From: Nitrosomonas sp. PY1
GTDB taxonomy: Bacteria; Pseudomonadota; Gammaproteobacteria; Burkholderiales; Nitrosomonadaceae
Direction of reading: 5' to 3'
Length of the DNA stretch: 64,000 nucleotides
NCBI RefSeq assembly: GCF_022836435.1
Contig: NZ_BQXC01000001.1
Span: 1,004,121-1,068,120, forward strand
A model generated the notes under the pieces. It had not been told where the DNA came from and did not search any database. It worked only from the letters and a program-made list of their open reading frames with translations. The position numbers were made by a program, and so were the translations under genes. Below are positions 39,665 through 46,407 of this stretch, piece after piece (within the stretch, counting starts at the first letter, position 1; every line of letters begins with the position of its first letter).

Positions 39665-40168
39665 TTATTTTGCCATCATTAGGTACATCTTGGCTTTAGT
39701 GGTTATGGATGGTATAGCTGGATTACGTTTTCTTGTTGTTACAGCGGACATTGATTGAGTTAATTGTCTTGCTTTTTTCTCGCACTCAATAAAATACATC
39801 CTGGCTTGCTTGCCCTTTTCGTTGCGCTCTACCATGGATAACTCTTTTGCCATGTCCAGGCTAATCGCATACTCAATTCTGCCTTGCTGTCCGTGAGATT
39901 CGTATCCCATTGATTCTAGGGCTACATTATTTTGTGAATTTGCAATTCCTCCAATATCGCCACCGTTTTCGGTCATTTTCATTCCGGCAGAGAGCTGCAC
40001 TCGAACATAATCTCGACCTTCTATGAAACCGTAGTCAGTAATGCGCTTTTTTATCCAGTCATTAAATCGCACTCCAGACTCAAGGAAAGAATGCAGCTCA
40101 CGAGCATTGATCGTTTGTACGGTTTCATTGCCAATTTCGGAATTAGATAATTTGATAATTTGATTCAT
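39665..40168 (-). CDS. AntA/AntB antirepressor N-terminal protein
   Basis: 167 aa. AntA/AntB domain: 'TVQTINARELHSFLESGVRFNDWIKKRI' (core 'ARELHSFLESGVRFNDWI'), 'YGFIEGRDYV', 'YAISLDMAKELSMVERNEKG' and 'ARMYFIECEK'. Such proteins counter the prophage repressor. Translation ends at an in-frame TAA just where relatives continue into a second domain, so this may be a truncated product. Confidence 0.85.
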   Translation of the reverse strand: MNQIIKLSNSEIGNETVQTINARELHSFLESGVRFNDWIKKRITDYGFIEGRDYVRVQLSAGMKMTENGGDIGGIANSQNNVALESMGYESHGQQGRIEYAISLDMAKELSMVERNEKGKQARMYFIECEKKARQLTQSMSAVTTRKRNPAIPSITTKAKMYLMMAK

Positions 40169-40170
40169 GA

Positions 40171-40464
40171 TTAAGCCTCCATGGATTTGGATTGTTGGTT
40201 TCTGATGGGGAATGGTATTACTGGGCAGCGAGTAAATTTTTCATTCAGCTTTGGGCAGCCTGAGATTACATTAATTGCTTTATAGAATATTTTTTGGTGG
40301 TCTTTTGACAGAGAATTTTTGTAGTCAAGAACTGACTTTTCCCACCTTTCATGATCCCTTCTCTTTCTAATTTCTGGATCAATAAAGATGATATTTGCAG
40401 CAACATTCTGAACTACCTTGATGGACTTGCGACGCGCGGACGTGCTTGTGGATTTGCTAGCCAT
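40171..40464 (-). CDS. Hypothetical prophage protein (97 aa)
   Basis: Start ATG 40464 chosen for its AAGGAG 9 nt upstream ('MASKSTSTSARRKSIKVVQN'). Basic N-terminus, then 'NIIFIDPEIRKRRDHERWEKSV' and a C-terminal 'GCPKLNEKFTRCPVI'. The frame stays open upstream to 40725 and reads an Arg/Leu-rich leader ('YLKGELLRLTYARLLAPDRP') that recalls Ash-family phage leaders, but that region is palindrome-rich and probably regulatory. Confidence 0.6.
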   Translation of the reverse strand: MASKSTSTSARRKSIKVVQNVAANIIFIDPEIRKRRDHERWEKSVLDYKNSLSKDHQKIFYKAINVISGCPKLNEKFTRCPVIPFPIRNQQSKSMEA

Positions 40465-40751
40465 GATCTTACGCTCCTTGTTATGGAGTTGACCGTCAGC
40501 AACATGCGGGCGGTCGGGTGCTAACAATCTGGCGTAAGTCAGACGGAGTAATTCCCCTTTCAGGTATTTTATTCCTCGCACACCCGACCATATGAAACTA
40601 TGGACGAAAAAAAACCGCATACTGTCGGGCGCGGATGACCGCTTACGCTTTATTGGTGTTGTTAGCACCTGCCAGAAAGAGTAATTCAGATTAGTTGCGG
40701 TTGTCAACAAATTACTTTTCAGCATAATTAAACTAGTCCATAATCCAGAGT
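40465..40751 (-). promoter_or_regulatory. Structured leader / divergent regulatory region
   Basis: Contains an 11 bp perfect inverted repeat, GGTGCTAACAA (40517-40527) and TTGTTAGCACC (40659-40669), bracketing about 130 bp with further partial complementarity (GGCGTAAG and CGCTTACG). It sits between the leftward antirepressor genes and the rightward cassette at 40752. Possibly a folded leader RNA. Confidence 0.4.
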
Positions 40752-40967
40752 ATGGATAAATTCATTGACATTGAATGCAGACGTGCCCTTAGAAAAATAA
40801 TATCTGCTCAGATTAATACGCTTCGAGTGATCAGCGCATTGCATACAGGCGATCAGGAAAAAGATGCAATTGTAGAAAATGTAAAAAAAGCAACAGAAAA
40901 TATAAACAAGACAATAGATAATATTGGCGATGCACTGAAAATTCTCAACGATGACGAATCTGATTAA
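40752..40967 (+). CDS. Hypothetical small helical protein
   Basis: 71 aa, rich in Asn/Lys/Ile, predicted fully helical ('NVKKATENINKTIDNIGDAL'). Not recognised. First of three rightward genes embedded in the leftward early operon; its end overlaps the next start by 17 bp, supporting translation. The long minus-strand frame over this region looks like a shadow. Confidence 0.55.
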   Translation: MDKFIDIECRRALRKIISAQINTLRVISALHTGDQEKDAIVENVKKATENINKTIDNIGDALKILNDDESD

Positions 40968-41253
40968 TATTGAATCTCGCCTTTCAGTGCTTGATAACAC
41001 TAATAGAATTGAAAGACTAGCAAAACGCAAAGAATCATCGGGAGAGCCGCCGGATATGACTTTAGAGCCAAGAGTTGCTAAACTTGAAGCATCAGTATCA
41101 CATATCGAATCTGATATTTCAGACATTAAATCTGATATCAGAGAATTACGTGCATCTGATACGAGAAATTTTCTGATAGTTTTTGGTGGCATCATTTCGT
41201 CAGCATTAGGATTAGCGTATATAATGGCTAAGGGTTTTGGCTGGTTAAGTTGA
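40951..41253 (+). CDS. Coiled-coil membrane protein
   Basis: 100 aa. Heptad-like coiled coil with 'LEPRVAKLEASVSHIESDI' and 'SDIKSDIRELR', then one membrane helix ('FLIVFGGIISSALGLAYIM') near the C-terminus. Same architecture as the protein at 50214, which shares the 'EPRV/ETRV-LE-DI-IK-DIRE' pattern. Resembles phage XhlA/DUF1640-type membrane proteins; function unknown. Confidence 0.65.
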   Translation: MTNLINIESRLSVLDNTNRIERLAKRKESSGEPPDMTLEPRVAKLEASVSHIESDISDIKSDIRELRASDTRNFLIVFGGIISSALGLAYIMAKGFGWLS

Positions 41254-41298
41254 TATGTAAAGAGCATTGTTAAGAATGCTGAAATATATTTCTCACTT

Positions 41299-41574
41299 AT
41301 GCCCAAACTTAAACCAGGAACAATATGGCCTACGCCAGAAGAAGATGCCGCTATTACAGCAGCAGCAATGTCAGATCCAGATTCTTTGCCGCTGACTGAT
41401 GAAGAGTTTTCCAAGATAAAACGAGTAGGGCGGCCACGTGCGATATTAACTAAAGAACGCATCTCTATCAGGCTATCACGAGATGTACTGGATGCATTTA
41501 GGTCTACAGGCATCGGATGGCAAACACGCATGAATGATGCTCTTGCAGAGTGGTTGCGTGAGCATCGTTCGTGA
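41299..41574 (+). CDS. BrnA-like antitoxin family protein (orphan)
   Basis: 91 aa. N-terminal 'MPKLKPGTIWPTPEEDAAI' and C-terminal ribbon-helix-helix-like 'ISIRLSRDVLDAFRSTGIGW' with 'QTRMNDALAEWLREH' match the BrnA antitoxin family. No BrnT toxin gene is adjacent: the upstream gene encodes a coiled-coil membrane protein. May act as a DNA-binding regulator. Confidence 0.8.
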   Translation: MPKLKPGTIWPTPEEDAAITAAAMSDPDSLPLTDEEFSKIKRVGRPRAILTKERISIRLSRDVLDAFRSTGIGWQTRMNDALAEWLREHRS

Positions 41575-41583
41575 TTGACTGGG

Positions 41584-41979
41584 CTAAAACGGAATATCAT
41601 CGTCATCGTTGCTGACTCTCGATGCTTGATTGTTTTGTTTGTTACTTTGATTGCTGCCTAGCATCCGCATTTCGGAAGCAATGACCTGCGTTGTGTATCG
41701 ATCAATACCGTTCTTGTCTGTCCATTTACGTGTTTCAAGTCGGCCTTCAACGTAAATTTGACTTCCTTTATTGAGATACTGCGATACGATTTCAGCGAGT
41801 TTCTTGTAGAAAACTACATTCACCCATTCTGTTTTTTCTTGTTTCTCACCGTTCTTGTCTTTCCAAGTTTCGCTGCATGCAATTGAAATGTTAGATACCG
41901 CATCGCCATTTTGCATATAACGAGTTTCAGGATCTTTGCCAAGGTTTCCTATGCCGATCCACTTATTAACTGATGCCAT
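41584..41979 (-). CDS. ssb: Single-stranded DNA-binding protein
   Basis: 131 aa. OB-fold with '[19 protein letters not shown]' style N-terminus (here '[17 protein letters not shown]'), '[17 protein letters not shown]', '[15 protein letters not shown]' and the acidic C-terminal tip 'DDDDIPF' that binds partner proteins. Part of the phage recombination operon with RecT and YqaJ. AAGGT ribosome site. Confidence 0.95.
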   Translation of the reverse strand: MASVNKWIGIGNLGKDPETRYMQNGDAVSNISIACSETWKDKNGEKQEKTEWVNVVFYKKLAEIVSQYLNKGSQIYVEGRLETRKWTDKNGIDRYTTQVIASEMRMLGSNQSNKQNNQASRVSNDDDDIPF

Positions 41980-42053
41980 TCTTAACCTTCATTGCATGGA
42001 ATCTGAATGAATTTCTTGATAAAAGCTTATTGTTTTGTTTTAAACGCGGAATC

Positions 42054-42272
42054 TTATTTTGATATTTCATAAATAATGTTTTGCTTTGTTATTCCTAAAT
42101 CCATTAAATACTTGATATCTTTTATTAAATTTTCTTTCTGAGAACTATCGAGAGTATAAAATAATGACCTACTATCAATAACAGAATCGTTATTTCTTGC
42201 GGCATACAAACTCTCTGGAACTGGTGTAATTCCGAGGATTAGTTTGTAATGATCAGTAAGCGATTGGTTCAT
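42054..42272 (-). CDS. Hypothetical prophage protein (72 aa)
   Basis: Not recognised. Short hydrophilic protein with 'LTDHYKLILGITPVPESLY' and a C-terminal helix. GGAG lies 10 nt upstream of the ATG; 1 bp gap to the upstream gene on the same strand supports an operon. Confidence 0.55.
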   Translation of the reverse strand: MNQSLTDHYKLILGITPVPESLYAARNNDSVIDSRSLFYTLDSSQKENLIKDIKYLMDLGITKQNIIYEISK

Positions 42273-42273
42273 G

Positions 42274-42459
42274 TTAATTACACTCCTTCAATTCAATAAA
42301 ACCGCACTCATCGGTACGAAAATCAGTTATGCAGATAGGAGCGCCTTCTTTTCCCCACCACTTATCCGCTCCCGATAAGACATCATCATTTAAATTCAGA
42401 CTGCACTTAGTATTCGCGCACGATTGGCTGCAGAATGTTTTGTCTTTATAGCAGAGCAT
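42274..42459 (-). CDS. Cys-rich hypothetical prophage protein (61 aa)
   Basis: Six Cys residues, including 'CSQSCANTKC', suggest metal binding or a small zinc knuckle; the C-terminal 'WWGKEGAPICITDFRTDECG' resembles a recurrent phage small protein. GGAAAAACA before the ATG. Between YqaJ and the 72-aa gene. Confidence 0.6.
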   Translation of the reverse strand: MLCYKDKTFCSQSCANTKCSLNLNDDVLSGADKWWGKEGAPICITDFRTDECGFIELKECN

Positions 42460-42490
42460 TGTTTTTCCAACTCAATGATTGCGCGAATTT

Positions 42491-44023
42491 CTAAGCGTAA
42501 TTGATCGTGACATGTTTTATTTTTCCTGAAATCATTAACTCAACAACATTTCTAGCTACGTCTTTAGCTATTTTGTTATCAACTAATGATTGAGCGATTT
42601 CAGAATGTATTTTCTGCTTGTTACTCAATAGCTCATAACTTTCTTTTTGTTGAGTAGTTACAGGTTTAATCACTGTATTTTCACGTTCTGACACTGATTG
42701 TGCTTTTGTCTTTTCTGCTTCTATAGCTTGTTTTTTTAAATCTTCTTCTTTGCGTTTTTGTTCAGTCAGGCGCGACTCAACTAACAATTTGAAGTCATCC
42801 TCAGGCTTCGTAATGATTGATTGAATATCACGGAATAGTGATAAATCTTCTGGCAAATGAGCAATATTCTTGCGAATAACACGAGCCATATCATCAAGTT
42901 TGATCTTGATCGATGCCACTTCTGTGTCGACTGCATTGTGTAAGCTTTTGAGAGTACGCTTGTCTTTGCACGCAGTTTCAAAACTTTGACGTGATAAATT
43001 AGCCAATGCTGGAAAACTAATGCTCTGGAATTCAGATGCAATTCTGGATTGATGAACGGCGCATTGTTCATATGCATCATCTATGATATTTTTTTTGACT
43101 AATTCTTTTTGTCTTTTGACAGCTTTATTAAGAGTCAATCGTTTTGATCCGATTGACTCTTTAATATAATTAATAGTTCGTATCGATTCATCGATATCTG
43201 ATGTTTGACCTATCACTGCTGCTTTTACTGATTCAAGCTTTTTCTCGATTTCTTCGCAAAATTTAATAGTTTCTTCTGCGTTAGCGAAATCATCATCGGT
43301 TTTAAGATCAGTGTTAATGCCGGAAATGAATGTCTCTGCAGCTTTTTTAAACTGAGGAAGATTGCTTGCGATGACTTCGCCTTTGATTTGAATCGATAGA
43401 GAAGGCAATTGCATTATTGCTTGTGGTTCTGGTTTATCCACCAATTCCATCTGTTGATAGATCTCAAGATCAGATTTGAATTGAGACCATCCGTCTCTGA
43501 TTCTTTTGAACCATGATTCATCCGGATGAATAGATATCTGCGCCCACTTTTCTTTTGTCCCGTCAGAGCATACGAAAATTAGTTTTTCTGCGCCCGTAAC
43601 AAGCAATATCTGCTGACATTGCGCCATGTGAAAACCTGGATTGCCATTTTGGACATTCTCATAGAGGTCTTTGCTAAACTGTTTGTGCTCAAATGCAGTC
43701 ATGCCGTCGAACGTCAACCCGTCGCAAGATGCGCTCATCTCACTATTTTCGTCAGAGCAAGTAACCGGAAAGAGATCTTCTTGAATTTCTTGCTCAAGTA
43801 TTTCGCGAGCTTTAAGCTCAACTTCGTGACCGTAATCTAATATATTTTTTTGTACCCAATCGCTGTATTCTTTCGACTTTCCTGTTTTTTTATAAAGCAA
43901 CAAATCATTTCTGGAAAGTTGTTTTGATATTCCAAGCATTGCACTAGCTTCAGATGCTCCAAAATGGGATGATCTAAATTGATGCCAGGATTCGGTTCCT
44001 TGTTGAATGCTATGCGTTTGCAT
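42491..44023 (-). CDS. YqaJ-family recombination exonuclease with coiled-coil C-terminal extension
   Basis: 510 aa from ATG 44023 (GGAG 6 nt upstream; two earlier ATGs are in frame). N-terminal YqaJ/lambda-exonuclease-like domain, residues ~1-200: 'FRSSHFGASEASAMLGIS', 'AFEHKQF' and 'QCQQILLVTG' carry catalytic-region residues. Residues ~220-500 form a long Lys/Glu-rich coiled coil (DUF1351-like). Partner of RecT, whose gene it overlaps by 14 bp. Confidence 0.85.
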   Translation of the reverse strand: MQTHSIQQGTESWHQFRSSHFGASEASAMLGISKQLSRNDLLLYKKTGKSKEYSDWVQKNILDYGHEVELKAREILEQEIQEDLFPVTCSDENSEMSASCDGLTFDGMTAFEHKQFSKDLYENVQNGNPGFHMAQCQQILLVTGAEKLIFVCSDGTKEKWAQISIHPDESWFKRIRDGWSQFKSDLEIYQQMELVDKPEPQAIMQLPSLSIQIKGEVIASNLPQFKKAAETFISGINTDLKTDDDFANAEETIKFCEEIEKKLESVKAAVIGQTSDIDESIRTINYIKESIGSKRLTLNKAVKRQKELVKKNIIDDAYEQCAVHQSRIASEFQSISFPALANLSRQSFETACKDKRTLKSLHNAVDTEVASIKIKLDDMARVIRKNIAHLPEDLSLFRDIQSIITKPEDDFKLLVESRLTEQKRKEEDLKKQAIEAEKTKAQSVSERENTVIKPVTTQQKESYELLSNKQKIHSEIAQSLVDNKIAKDVARNVVELMISGKIKHVTINYA

Positions 44024-44753
44024 CATTATCTCCAAATGATCGTATGATTTTCTTTTGCTCTTCAGTCAGGACATGTTTAGTTGAGATCATGTTTATGATG
44101 TTCTCAGGCGTATGCTTTCCAGAATTGACAGAGGCTTCCCATACATTCATGTTTTTATTGAATTTATCGTCAGGGTAGACAGACAATAGTTTTGCTTCAA
44201 CATGTTCTGAGTGTGGCGTTATGTCAATTTCTTTGTTCTTGATCTCGATGATTCTTTCGGCTTCATCCTGATCGTAGATTCCTGTAAATCCAAATGCTAA
44301 CCGTGCTGCCTGGATCATTGCTTTATGCCTGAGCATTCGTCTCGGATGTGATTTCCAAGCCGTTGAATTGTCACGTTTGCATTCATCCATGTACTCAGTT
44401 GCCATTGTTGGATGATTGCGGTCTTTACGATGAATGATGCATGTGCATGATTCGTTGTCTTGCCTGAATTCGATACCGTCGAAACGTGTATCAGAGTTCA
44501 TTATTCTCGACCATCCGTCGACACCAACAACAGGCACAATTCCACCCTTGTCTGGAAATGCATAAATTTCGCGTGTAAACGGATTAAGTCCATACTGATT
44601 CGCAACGATCAATAAAGCTGTCATTTGCTCGTCGCTTACAGGTTTGTCACTCTTAAATGCTGTGGATTTAAGCGTTTCGGTCAGTCCCGTTCCGTCACCC
44701 AGGTCGAATTGTGACGCCAATTTGTTTGTTAGATTGACAAGTGCTGTACTCAT
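44010..44753 (-). CDS. recT: RecT-family single-strand annealing protein
   Basis: 247 aa. 'YGLNPFTREIYAFPDKGGIVPVVGVDGW' (core 'GLNPFTREIYAFPDKGG') and 'HPRRMLRHKAMIQAARLAFG' are RecT/Bet signatures. Anneals ssDNA produced by the YqaJ exonuclease during phage recombination. The C-terminal region after residue ~190 is a small helical extension. Confidence 0.94.
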   Translation of the reverse strand: MSTALVNLTNKLASQFDLGDGTGLTETLKSTAFKSDKPVSDEQMTALLIVANQYGLNPFTREIYAFPDKGGIVPVVGVDGWSRIMNSDTRFDGIEFRQDNESCTCIIHRKDRNHPTMATEYMDECKRDNSTAWKSHPRRMLRHKAMIQAARLAFGFTGIYDQDEAERIIEIKNKEIDITPHSEHVEAKLLSVYPDDKFNKNMNVWEASVNSGKHTPENIINMISTKHVLTEEQKKIIRSFGDNDANA

Positions 44754-44755
44754 AA

Positions 44756-44896
44756 TCAGCTCACTAATAAATCACGATCAATCGACAAAGTGTTTTTGCA
44801 CTCTCGCTTCTTTTTCATCAAACGTGCAAGCTCAATTGACCTTTTTAATGCAACACCATTTTTATAAAAGAAACAGATGTCTTTGAGGAATTTCAT
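44756..44896 (-). CDS. Hypothetical microprotein (46 aa)
   Basis: Strong AGGAGC 6 nt before ATG 44896. Sequence begins 'MKFLKDICFFYKNGVALKR', is basic and ends 'SIDRDLLVS'. Its stop lies 2 bp from the recT start, which supports operon membership. Not recognised. Confidence 0.6.
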   Translation of the reverse strand: MKFLKDICFFYKNGVALKRSIELARLMKKKRECKNTLSIDRDLLVS

Positions 44897-44915
44897 GTTC
44901 TTGCTCCTAAGTTTT

Positions 44916-45203
44916 TTAATCGTTACGTTTCAGCACACAGTCAGCATCGTAATTCCACTGTACTGGCGGAATCTTCCCATTCGTTCCGCCTTGGCCGATG
45001 TATTCATTTGACATTGCTTCACTCATGACCATGGTCATGCATGCGTCCCTGGATTCAAAGTCATCGATCTCAACGAACTCAACTTTTGCCTGCTGGTTCT
45101 TGACTTGTGTCGTCAACAGGCCGATTGCGCTCCATTTTTCAGCAAAAACAGGTTGAGCGGTGATGAGTGCTGATACCGATAAAACTAATAGTGCTTTTTT
45201 CAT
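44916..45203 (-). CDS. Exported hypothetical prophage protein (95 aa)
   Basis: Start ATG 45203 has AAAGGAA upstream and gives a clear Sec signal ('MKKALLVLSVSALITAQPVFA'-type, cut after 'VFA'). The mature part is about 75 residues with two Cys ('DACMTMVM' and 'DADCVLKR') that could form a disulphide. Not recognised. Confidence 0.65.
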   Translation of the reverse strand: MKKALLVLSVSALITAQPVFAEKWSAIGLLTTQVKNQQAKVEFVEIDDFESRDACMTMVMSEAMSNEYIGQGGTNGKIPPVQWNYDADCVLKRND

Positions 45204-45204
45204 T

Positions 45205-45393
45205 TCAATTTCCTTTGTGGTTAGTTGATTGTTTGGCTGCTGCAATTTGTTCAAGCTTCGATTGATGCTCTTCCTCTCCCAAATACCCCATAAAAATTAC
45301 CAGTACGATAATTGCAAGAGTAAAAACAACATTTCGCAAAACTATTGGTTCCTCAGGTGCTCTGTAATTCTTCATGTCACGATAAAAAATCAT
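45205..45393 (-). CDS. Single-helix membrane microprotein (62 aa)
   Basis: GGAGG 6 nt upstream of ATG 45393 is one of the best ribosome sites in the region. One membrane helix ('FTLAIIVLVIFMGYLG') with short polar ends. Overlaps the stop of the 42-aa upstream gene (ATGA). Confidence 0.65.
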   Translation of the reverse strand: MIFYRDMKNYRAPEEPIVLRNVVFTLAIIVLVIFMGYLGEEEHQSKLEQIAAAKQSTNHKGN

Positions 45394-45518
45394 TTTTTCC
45401 TCCGTTTAAATCCAAAAAACTTTGTCAGTACATAAACAATCGCCAATCCGATACCAAGCGCGGAAAACGCAAGTGTTGCTGCAACGAAAAGGTCTTTAAT
45501 TAATTCAATAGGTTCCAT
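45390..45518 (-). CDS. Single-helix membrane microprotein (42 aa)
   Basis: Reads MEPIELIKDLFVAATLAFSA and continues to a basic end 'FFGFKRRKK'. One membrane helix at residues ~10-33. Translationally coupled by ATGA to the 62-aa gene. Not recognised. Confidence 0.55.
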   Translation of the reverse strand: MEPIELIKDLFVAATLAFSALGIGLAIVYVLTKFFGFKRRKK

Positions 45519-45536
45519 AAATATAATTTATAGCTA

Positions 45537-45950
45537 TCAGTCACCGTAACCGTCACCGTCACCGTCACCGTCACCGTCACCGTAACCGTAACCGTCACCG
45601 TAACCGTAACCGTCACCGTAACCGTCACCGTCACCGTCACCGTCACCGTCACCGTCACCGTAACCGTAACCGTCACCGTAACCGTAACCGTCACCGTAAC
45701 CGTTACCACCGTAACCGTAACCGTAACCGTCACAGTAACCGTAACCACCGTCACCGTAACCGTTGCCGTTTAGCATAGCGGATGAAATGACATATTGCTT
45801 TTCATTGTCATCCAGTAAATCAATCAGCTTTTCGACTTCTGTCGATGCTGCAATATTCGGGTGCAATCTATTCAAAACCCTATAAACACCAGACTCACAA
45901 GCGCCTGCCCGGATAACGTCGTCAGCGGTTATTACAATCAAACGTTCCAT
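45537..45950 (-). CDS. Gly-Tyr/Gly-Asp repeat protein
   Basis: 137 aa. Residues 1-60 form a normal-looking domain ('MERLIVITADDVIRAGACES', 'NEKQYVISSAML'). Residues ~61-137 are almost only GY, GD and GN dipeptides coded by repeated GGTTAC/GGTGAC hexamers. The same tract reads Thr-Val repeats on the other strand, an artefact of the repeat. Overlaps the DUF6948 gene end by 13 bp. Related phage proteins with such tails exist, but the function is not known to me. Confidence 0.75.
   Translation of the reverse strand: MERLIVITADDVIRAGACESGVYRVLNRLHPNIAASTEVEKLIDLLDDNEKQYVISSAMLNGNGYGDGGYGYCDGYGYGYGGNGYGDGYGYGDGYGYGDGDGDGDGDGDGYGDGYGYGDGYGYGDGDGDGDGDGYGD
45541..45770. repeat. Hexanucleotide repeat tract (ACCGTA/ACCGTC)
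   Basis: About 38 near-perfect tandem hexamers, alternately ACCGTA and ACCGTC on the plus strand, with a few variants (ACAGTA, ACCACC). All units are in frame with the minus-strand gene, so changes in copy number alter its length without a frameshift. Confidence 0.95.
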
Positions 45951-46204
45951 TTTTCCCAGGCCTCATCAGTAATATCGAAAACGCCTGTTATGTCTCTTAA
46001 AGACGGGATATCTGCTTTTGCGCTTATCTTGCTGCTTGATGTTGGACCGGTTTCAGCCAATTGCATAAAACCTTTTGTAGTACCCCAATGGATAGCCATG
46101 CGAGCATTTTTTAAGGATATTATTTCTGCATTAACGTACTGATCGTCTTCTATCTGGCCCGCAAAAACACCTCGGTGCTTTGTTGTTACTATTACATTTC
46201 TCAT
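45938..46204 (-). CDS. DUF6948-like prophage protein
   Basis: 88 aa. 'VIVTTKHRGVFAGQI', 'SLKNARMAIHWGT' and 'LAETGPTSSSKISA' match a small phage family (DUF6948) of unknown role. AAGGAG 8 nt upstream of the ATG. First gene after the leftward promoter with two operators, so it heads the early-left operon. Confidence 0.75.
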   Translation of the reverse strand: MRNVIVTTKHRGVFAGQIEDDQYVNAEIISLKNARMAIHWGTTKGFMQLAETGPTSSSKISAKADIPSLRDITGVFDITDEAWEKWNV

Positions 46205-46279
46205 TCAAGACTCCTTTATCATTAGAAAATAGTTTTACCGTCAATCAACCTACGCTCACGATTTATGGTTGATGTGAAC

Positions 46280-46321
46280 AATATACGTAAACGTATAAAT
46301 TATGTCAATACGATTGCGTAT
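46280..46321 (-). promoter_or_regulatory. Prophage leftward early promoter (pL-like) with two operators
   Basis: On the minus strand: TTGACA (46308-46303), 17 bp, TATATT (46285-46280). Operator 1 ATACGTAAACGTAT (46283-46296) overlaps the -10; operator 2 ATACGATTGCGTAT (46308-46321) abuts the -35. Both match ATACG-N4-CGTAT, the consensus at the cI-cro region 6 kb away. Confidence 0.85.
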
Positions 46322-46362
46322 AATTTATGTTAAAATTTTTTAACTGTTGAAAAGGAGGAGCT

Positions 46363-46407
46363 ATGTTTTTTGAAAAAAGAAGACAGCAAGCCTATTTCTT
46401 TCTCTGA
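46363..46407 (+). pseudogene. Truncated gene start (14 codons) after a strong ribosome site
   Basis: AAAGGAGGAG (46351-46360) followed by ATG TTT TTT GAA..., reading MFFEKRRQQAYFFL and then stop, running into the end of the restriction-modification gene on the other strand. Looks like the beginning of a rightward gene cut off where the cargo block joins. A possible -10 (TATAAT, 46319-46324) lies upstream. Confidence 0.45.

Noticed and set aside
40728..41606. 292-codon minus-strand ORF
   Set aside because: It covers three rightward genes with family matches (BrnA-like, coiled-coil/TM) and good overlaps, while its own translation is Ser/Cys/Phe-rich and unlike any family; a shadow frame.
45500..45754. 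Minus-strand ORF of Thr-Val repeats
   Set aside because: It is just another frame through the hexanucleotide repeat; the frame with the normal N-terminal domain and overlap with the upstream gene is the plausible one.
45541..45770. CRISPR array
   Set aside because: The repeats are contiguous hexamers with no spacers and code for a repeat protein.
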